In this document: piece by piece, positions 5,987-9,376 of the stretch
How positions within the stretch are numbered: the first letter of the stretch is position 1
How the letters are laid out: each line of letters opens with the position of its first letter
DNA from: an uncultured Eubacteriales bacterium
GTDB lineage: Bacteria; Bacillota; Clostridia; Oscillospirales; Oscillospiraceae
DNA: 9,376 nt
Direction of reading: 5' to 3'
NCBI GenBank assembly: GCA_900553135.1
Contig: USCO01000084.1
Span: 1-9,376, forward strand
Notes under the pieces: model-generated
Databases searched by the model: none
Seen by the model: the letters and a program-made list of their open reading frames with translations, nothing else
What the model was told of the DNA's origin: nothing
Translations under genes and position numbers: made by a program

Positions 5987-8737
5987 ATGGACTACAATAA
6001 GACCATCAATCTCCCCAAGACCGACTTCCCCATGCGAGCCGGTCTGCCCAAGCGGGAGCCTGACATGCTCCAGCGCTGGAATGACATGGACCTGTACAAC
6101 GAGATGCTGAAGAAGAACGAGGGCAAGCCCCTCTTCTCCCTCCACGACGGCCCTCCCTTCTCCAACGGCAACCTGCACATGGGCCACGCCCTGAACAAGT
6201 CCCTGAAGGATTTTATCACCCGTATGTACGCCATGCGCGGCTACTACACTCCCTATATCCCCGGCTGGGATAACCACGGCATGCCCATCGAGAGCGCCAT
6301 CATCAAGGAGCAGAAGCTCAACCGCAAGCAGATGAGCGTTCCCGAGTTCCGCACCGCCTGCCGCAACTACGCCCAGAAGTACATCGACATCCAGATGGAG
6401 GGCTTCAAGCGCATCGGCGTGCTGGCCGACTGGGAGCACCCCTACAAGACCATGGACCCCGGCTTTGAGGCCGAGGAGGTGAAGGTCTTTGGCGCCATGT
6501 ACAAGAAGGGCTACATCTACAAGGGCCTCAAGCCCGTGTACTGGTGCCCCAACGACGAGACCGCCCTGGCCGAGGCCGAGATCGAGTACCAGGACGATCC
6601 CTGTACCACCGTGTACGTGAAGTTCCAGATGAAGGACGACCAGGGCAAGCTGGCCGCCTACGACCACAGCAAGCTCTACTTCGTCATCTGGACCACCACC
6701 ATCTGGACCCTGCCCGGCAACCTGGCCATCGCCCTGCATCCCGACGAGAGCTACGCCCTGGTGAAGGCCCCCAACGGCGAAGTCTACATCATGGCCGAGG
6801 CCCTGGTGGAGAAGGTCATGAAGGTGGGCGGCTTTGACTCCTGGGAGATCGCCGAGACCCATCCCGGCTCCTTCTTCGAGAACATGCTGGCCCAGCACCC
6901 CTTCCTGGACAAGACCTCCCGTCTGCTGCTGGCCGACTACGTCACTATGGACTCCGGTACCGGCTGCGTCCACACCGCTCCCGGCTTCGGCGCCGACGAC
7001 TATCAGACCTGCCGCCGCTACGGCATGGAGATGGTGGTGCCCGTGGACGACCGCGGCCGCCACACCGACTATGCGGGCAAGTACGCCGGCATGAAGACCG
7101 AGGAGTCCAACCCTGTCATCCTGGCCGACATGAAGGAGAGCGGCGCTCTCTTCGCCAGCGAGGACATCGTCCACTCCTACCCCCACTGCTGGCGCTGCAA
7201 GAAGCCCATCATCTTCCGCGCCACTCCCCAGTGGTTCTGCTCCGTGGACGCCTTCAAGGACGAGGCCTGCGCCGCCTGTGACGACGTGCGCTGGGTGCCC
7301 GGCTGGGGCATCGACCGCATGAAGTCCATGATCCGGGAGCGCGCCGACTGGTGCATCAGCCGTCAGCGCCGCTGGGGTCTGCCCATCCCCGTGTTCTACT
7401 GCAAGGACTGCGGCAAGCCCATCTGCACCGACGAGACCATCGCCGCTGTGAGCAAGCTCTTCGGCGAGAAGGGCTCCAACGCCTGGTATGAGATGGAGGC
7501 CGAGGACATCCTGCCCAAGGACTTCACCTGCCCCCACTGCGGCAAGAACGGCGGCTTCACCAAGGAGGAGGACACCCTGGACGGCTGGTTCGACTCCGGC
7601 TCCACCCACTTCGCCTCCATGCAGAAGGACCAGGGCTTCTGGCCCGCCACCATGTACCTGGAGGGTCTGGACCAGTACCGTGGTTGGTTCCAGTCCTCCA
7701 TGCTCACCGCCGTGGGCGCTCTGGGCAAGGGCGCGCCCTTCAAGGAGTGCCTGACCCACGGCTGGACCGTGGACGGCGAGGGCCGTGCCATGCACAAGTC
7801 CCTGGGCAACGGCGTGGACCCCGCTGACATCTTCAAGAAGTACGGCGCCGACCTGCTGCGTCTGTGGGCCGGTTCCGCCGATTACCATGTGGATGTGCGC
7901 TGCTCCGACAACATCTTCAAGCAGCTGTCCCAGAACTACCTGAAGTTCCGCAACACCGCCCGCTACTGCCTGGGCAACCTGGACGGCTTCGATCCCAACC
8001 AGCTGGTTGGTCCCGAGGAGATGCTGGAGCTGGACAAGTGGGCTGTGACCAAGCTCAACGAGCTGACTCAGAAGTGCTTCGCCGCTTATGACAACTACGA
8101 GTTCCATGTGGTCTCCCACGCCATCAACGACTTCTGCGTGGTGGAGCTGTCCTCCTTCTATCTGGACATCATCAAGGACCGCCTGTACTGCGAGGCCAAG
8201 GACGGCCTGAAGCGCCGCTCCGCCCAGACCGCCCTGTGGCTCATCCTGGACACCATCACCAAGCTGTTTGCCCCCATCCTGGCCTTCACCTGCGACGAGA
8301 TCTGGCAAGCCATGCCCCACCGCGACGGGGACGACGTGCGCAACGTGGTGCTCAACGAGATGAACCAGCCCTTCGCCGAGTATGCTCTGACCCAGGAGCA
8401 GCTGGCCAAGTGGGACAAGATCATCGAGGTCCGCACCGCCGTCAACGGCGTGCTGGAGGCCGCCCGCAACGAGAAGAAGATCGGCAAGAGCCTGGAGGCC
8501 GCCGTGGAGCTCACCGTCCCCGCCGAGGATGCCTTCCTGGCCGAGATGGAGGAGGACGATCTGGCCGACCTGCTCATCGTCTCCCAGGTGAAGGTCACCG
8601 TGGGCGACAAGATCGCCGCCTCCGTGGAGCCCGCCAAGGGCGAGAAGTGTGAGCGCTGCTGGAAGTACCACCACAAGGTGGGCTCCGACGCCGCCCATCC
8701 CACTCTGTGCCCCCGCTGCGCCGCTACGCTTTCTTAA
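5987..8737 (+). CDS. ileS: Isoleucyl-tRNA synthetase IleRS
   Basis: IleRS attaches isoleucine to tRNA-Ile and hydrolyses mischarged valine. The 916-residue length fits the bacterial form with a C-terminal zinc domain. The HIGH motif is HMGH at 64-67 after DGPPFSNGNL. The CP1 editing domain shows WTTTIWTLPGN and HTAPGFGADDY, with H329 and D338 at the places of the editing His and Asp. A CxxC-rich stretch (CKDC, CPHC) precedes DTLDGWFDSG. The KMSKS loop reads AMHKS at 601-605, keeping the catalytic-side Lys and Ser. The C-terminal zinc site is C888, C891, C908 and C911. GGAGG (5972-5976) lies 10 nt before the ATG. Codon use avoids GGG and CGG compared with the upstream genes, as in highly expressed genes. 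The last codons and the stop lie within a palindromic repeat. Confidence 0.98.
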   Translation: MDYNKTINLPKTDFPMRAGLPKREPDMLQRWNDMDLYNEMLKKNEGKPLFSLHDGPPFSNGNLHMGHALNKSLKDFITRMYAMRGYYTPYIPGWDNHGMPIESAIIKEQKLNRKQMSVPEFRTACRNYAQKYIDIQMEGFKRIGVLADWEHPYKTMDPGFEAEEVKVFGAMYKKGYIYKGLKPVYWCPNDETALAEAEIEYQDDPCTTVYVKFQMKDDQGKLAAYDHSKLYFVIWTTTIWTLPGNLAIALHPDESYALVKAPNGEVYIMAEALVEKVMKVGGFDSWEIAETHPGSFFENMLAQHPFLDKTSRLLLADYVTMDSGTGCVHTAPGFGADDYQTCRRYGMEMVVPVDDRGRHTDYAGKYAGMKTEESNPVILADMKESGALFASEDIVHSYPHCWRCKKPIIFRATPQWFCSVDAFKDEACAACDDVRWVPGWGIDRMKSMIRERADWCISRQRRWGLPIPVFYCKDCGKPICTDETIAAVSKLFGEKGSNAWYEMEAEDILPKDFTCPHCGKNGGFTKEEDTLDGWFDSGSTHFASMQKDQGFWPATMYLEGLDQYRGWFQSSMLTAVGALGKGAPFKECLTHGWTVDGEGRAMHKSLGNGVDPADIFKKYGADLLRLWAGSADYHVDVRCSDNIFKQLSQNYLKFRNTARYCLGNLDGFDPNQLVGPEEMLELDKWAVTKLNELTQKCFAAYDNYEFHVVSHAINDFCVVELSSFYLDIIKDRLYCEAKDGLKRRSAQTALWLILDTITKLFAPILAFTCDEIWQAMPHRDGDDVRNVVLNEMNQPFAEYALTQEQLAKWDKIIEVRTAVNGVLEAARNEKKIGKSLEAAVELTVPAEDAFLAEMEEDDLADLLIVSQVKVTVGDKIAASVEPAKGEKCERCWKYHHKVGSDAAHPTLCPRCAATLS

Positions 8738-8779
8738 AAGAAAGCTTGGCAAAGAATTTTGCGCGAAACTGCGTTTCGC
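8728..8779 (+). repeat. 52-bp three-hairpin extragenic element, copy 2, overlapping the ileS stop
   Basis: The unit shows the same three palindromes as copy 1 at 1-52, in the opposite orientation. GCTTTCTT (8728-8735) / AAGAAAGC (8738-8745) contains the ileS stop codon. GCAAAG (8749-8754) / TTTTGC (8757-8762) pairs with one G-U wobble. GCGAAAC (8763-8769) / GTTTCGC (8773-8779) has loop TGC. Compared with the reverse complement of copy 1, 47 of 52 positions agree. In the last hairpin a G-C pair has become C-G on both arms, which keeps the stem. It may help end or stabilise the ileS mRNA; no good U-run follows. Confidence 0.85.
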
Positions 8780-8927
8780 TTCTGTAAGTTTAGACGCTGT
8801 ACACAGTGCGCAAGTGCCATCAATTTCCCTGACCCATACGTTTTCTGGAAGGAACATTGGCAATCAGCTTTCTGCAAAGTTATGTTTTGCTTCTGTTCTT
8901 TCCACAAGTGCAGAGGATTTTGTGGAA

Positions 8928-8959
8928 AAAAGAGAGCCATCGAAAGATGGCTCTCTTTT
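8928..8959 (+). terminator. Strong hairpin terminator downstream of ileS
   Basis: AGAGAGCCATC (8931-8941) pairs with GATGGCTCTCT (8946-8956) around a GAAA tetraloop, and three A-T pairs (8928-8930 with 8957-8959) extend it to 14 bp. The downstream side reads TTTTCTGTTT. The preceding A-run could make it work in both directions. It lies about 190 nt after ileS and is the first convincing terminator there. Confidence 0.85.
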
Positions 8960-9008
8960 CTGTTTGGGAAAAGTTCCGCCGCCCCTGCAACGGAGCACCG
9001 GAACCTTG

Positions 9009-9055
9009 CGTAGGGGCGGATACTATCCGCCCGCAAATCCGCACCAGCCCCTACG
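9009..9055 (+). repeat. Palindromic element with CGTAGGGGC ends
   Basis: CGTAGGGGC (9009-9017) and GCCCCTACG (9047-9055) are perfect 9-bp inverted repeats. Inside them GGGCGGATA (9014-9022) pairs with TATCCGCCC (9024-9032) around a single base. From memory, short GTAGGGGCG-type palindromes are dispersed in many Clostridia genomes; this could not be checked here. It overlaps the first copy of the 55-bp direct repeat. Confidence 0.65.
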
Positions 9056-9081
9056 GCTGGTGGCAACCGGCGCGCTTTCCA
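9027..9081 (+). repeat. 55-bp direct repeat, copy A
   Basis: This stretch is identical base for base to 9322-9376, 295 bp downstream. It contains the hairpin CACCAGCC (9042-9049) / GGCTGGTG (9055-9062) with a 5-nt loop. The true repeat may be longer, because copy B runs to the end of the window. At the left end the match stops at 9026/9321. Confidence 0.9.
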
Positions 9082-9196
9082 CGTCCAGCCTGCCGGACTC
9101 TCCGCGAATTACCCAGCCAGCGGCAGCGGCGCGGAAGCGCAGTCAATCAGCTGTACCAGCCGCGCCGGCGTTGCGGTACAGTTCCCCGGGATGCGT

Positions 9197-9261
9197 CCCC
9201 CGTAACGGGGGGCCGGGGGCAGGCGACTGGAGCGCTGGCGCTCCTCGGAGCCAGCCCCCGG
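9197..9261 (+). repeat. Compound palindrome cluster
   Basis: Three palindromes lie together. CCCCCG (9197-9202) / CGGGGG (9206-9211) has loop TAA. CCGGGGGC (9213-9220) / GCCCCCGG (9254-9261) encloses GGAGCGC (9229-9235) / GCGCTCC (9238-9244). This fits a REP-like bacterial extragenic element rather than a gene. It lies inside the 295-bp unit bounded by the 55-bp direct repeats. Confidence 0.6.
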
Positions 9262-9271
9262 GGCATTTTTG

Positions 9272-9299
9272 GTTTCTTTTTGGGCAAACAAAAAGAAAC
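9272..9299 (+). repeat. A/T-rich 11-bp hairpin, possible bidirectional terminator or repeat module
   Basis: GTTTCTTTTTG (9272-9282) pairs perfectly with CAAAAAGAAAC (9289-9299) around a 6-nt loop. It is strikingly AT-rich next to the very GC-rich palindromes and looks like a module of the same extragenic repeat cluster. It lacks a GC-rich stem, so classic terminator function is doubtful. Confidence 0.6.
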
Positions 9300-9321
9300 A
9301 TCCCACAAAAGGGGAATTCCG

Positions 9322-9376
9322 CCGCCCGCAAATCCGCACCAGCCCCTACGGCTGGTGGCAACCGGCGCGCTTTCCA
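9322..9376 (+). repeat. 55-bp direct repeat, copy B, truncated by the window end
   Basis: It is identical to 9027-9081 over all 55 visible bases, including the CACCAGCC/GGCTGGTG hairpin. It lacks the CGTAGGGGC arm that precedes copy A. The sequence stops at the window end, so the full length of the repeat and any further copies cannot be seen. Confidence 0.9.

Larger units (their letters stand above)
8738..9376. other. Non-coding intergenic region rich in palindromes and repeats
   Basis: No credible gene is visible in these 639 bases on either strand. Open frames here run through hairpins and repeats, lack ribosome binding sites, and two minus-strand frames begin with the same residues only because they start in the two copies of a direct repeat. 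The part 8780-8873 shows nothing I recognise. The rest holds a terminator-like hairpin (8928-8959) and several palindromic elements (9009-9376), listed separately. The region is cut by the end of the window inside a repeat. Confidence 0.75.

Noticed and set aside
1..8779. Composite transposon bounded by the inverted 52-bp elements
   Set aside because: The enclosed genes are core housekeeping genes in conserved order, no transposase is present, and no target duplication is visible; independent copies of a dispersed element are more likely.
5924..8863. Very long minus-strand open frame opposite ileS (979 residues)
   Set aside because: It is a mirror of GC-rich codon bias in ileS, gives a low-complexity Gly/Val/Leu/His-rich product and has no family motifs.
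8759..9013. 84-residue + strand frame after ileS, cysteine-rich
   Set aside because: It runs through the hairpin repeat and the strong terminator, has no ribosome binding site and its cysteines come from repeat sequence.
9109..9361. Minus-strand frames in the terminal intergenic region
   Set aside because: They translate palindromes and the direct repeat; shared N-terminal residues with another frame arise only because both begin in repeat copies.
9027..9376. CRISPR array
   Set aside because: Only two repeat copies, 295 bp apart, longer than CRISPR repeats and separated by palindromes rather than a short spacer.

Overview
The window looks like chromosomal DNA from a GC-rich, low-oxygen-type Firmicute, most likely a gut Clostridia of the Oscillospiraceae kind (Flavonifractor/Lawsonibacter-like). 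This is an inference from the very GC-rich coding sequence with strong GGAGG-type ribosome binding sites, a T-box leader, the Gram-positive division proteins SepF and DivIVA, and a Bacillus-like gene order. I could not run a taxonomic search. All eight supported genes lie on the + strand, closely spaced.

Positions 1-5405 form one probable operon or set of overlapping transcripts: an unrecognised cytoplasmic protein (70-747), miaA (tRNA isopentenyl transferase), hfq (RNA chaperone), a single-pass HlyD-like membrane adaptor, yggS/ylmE (PLP homeostasis), sepF and divIVA (cell division and polarity). It closes with a strong intrinsic terminator (5368-5405). A near-consensus promoter inside the end of yggS (3904-3932) probably gives sepF-divIVA their own transcription. 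A weaker extended -10 promoter may lie at the end of miaA in front of hfq. The order ylmE-sepF-divIVA-ileS matches the B. subtilis division cluster, but ylmG and ylmH are absent here and the HlyD-like gene stands in front.

Positions 5406-8780 form a second unit: a promoter, a complete T-box riboswitch with an AUC (isoleucine) specifier and a readable antiterminator/terminator pair, a 74-residue zinc-ribbon protein, and ileS (isoleucyl-tRNA synthetase). The small zinc-ribbon gene lies between the T-box and ileS, so it should be induced by isoleucine starvation together with the synthetase.

Positions 8738-9376 hold no credible gene. They contain a strong hairpin terminator and a cluster of palindromic and directly repeated extragenic elements. 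Two 52-bp copies of a three-hairpin element lie in inverted orientation at 1-52 and 8728-8779, bracketing the whole gene block. They differ at 5 positions, two of which form a compensatory base-pair change. I found no defence, CRISPR or transposase genes. The observations most worth following are the three-hairpin repeat, the T-box-controlled zinc-ribbon gene, the internal sepF promoter and the terminal repeat cluster.
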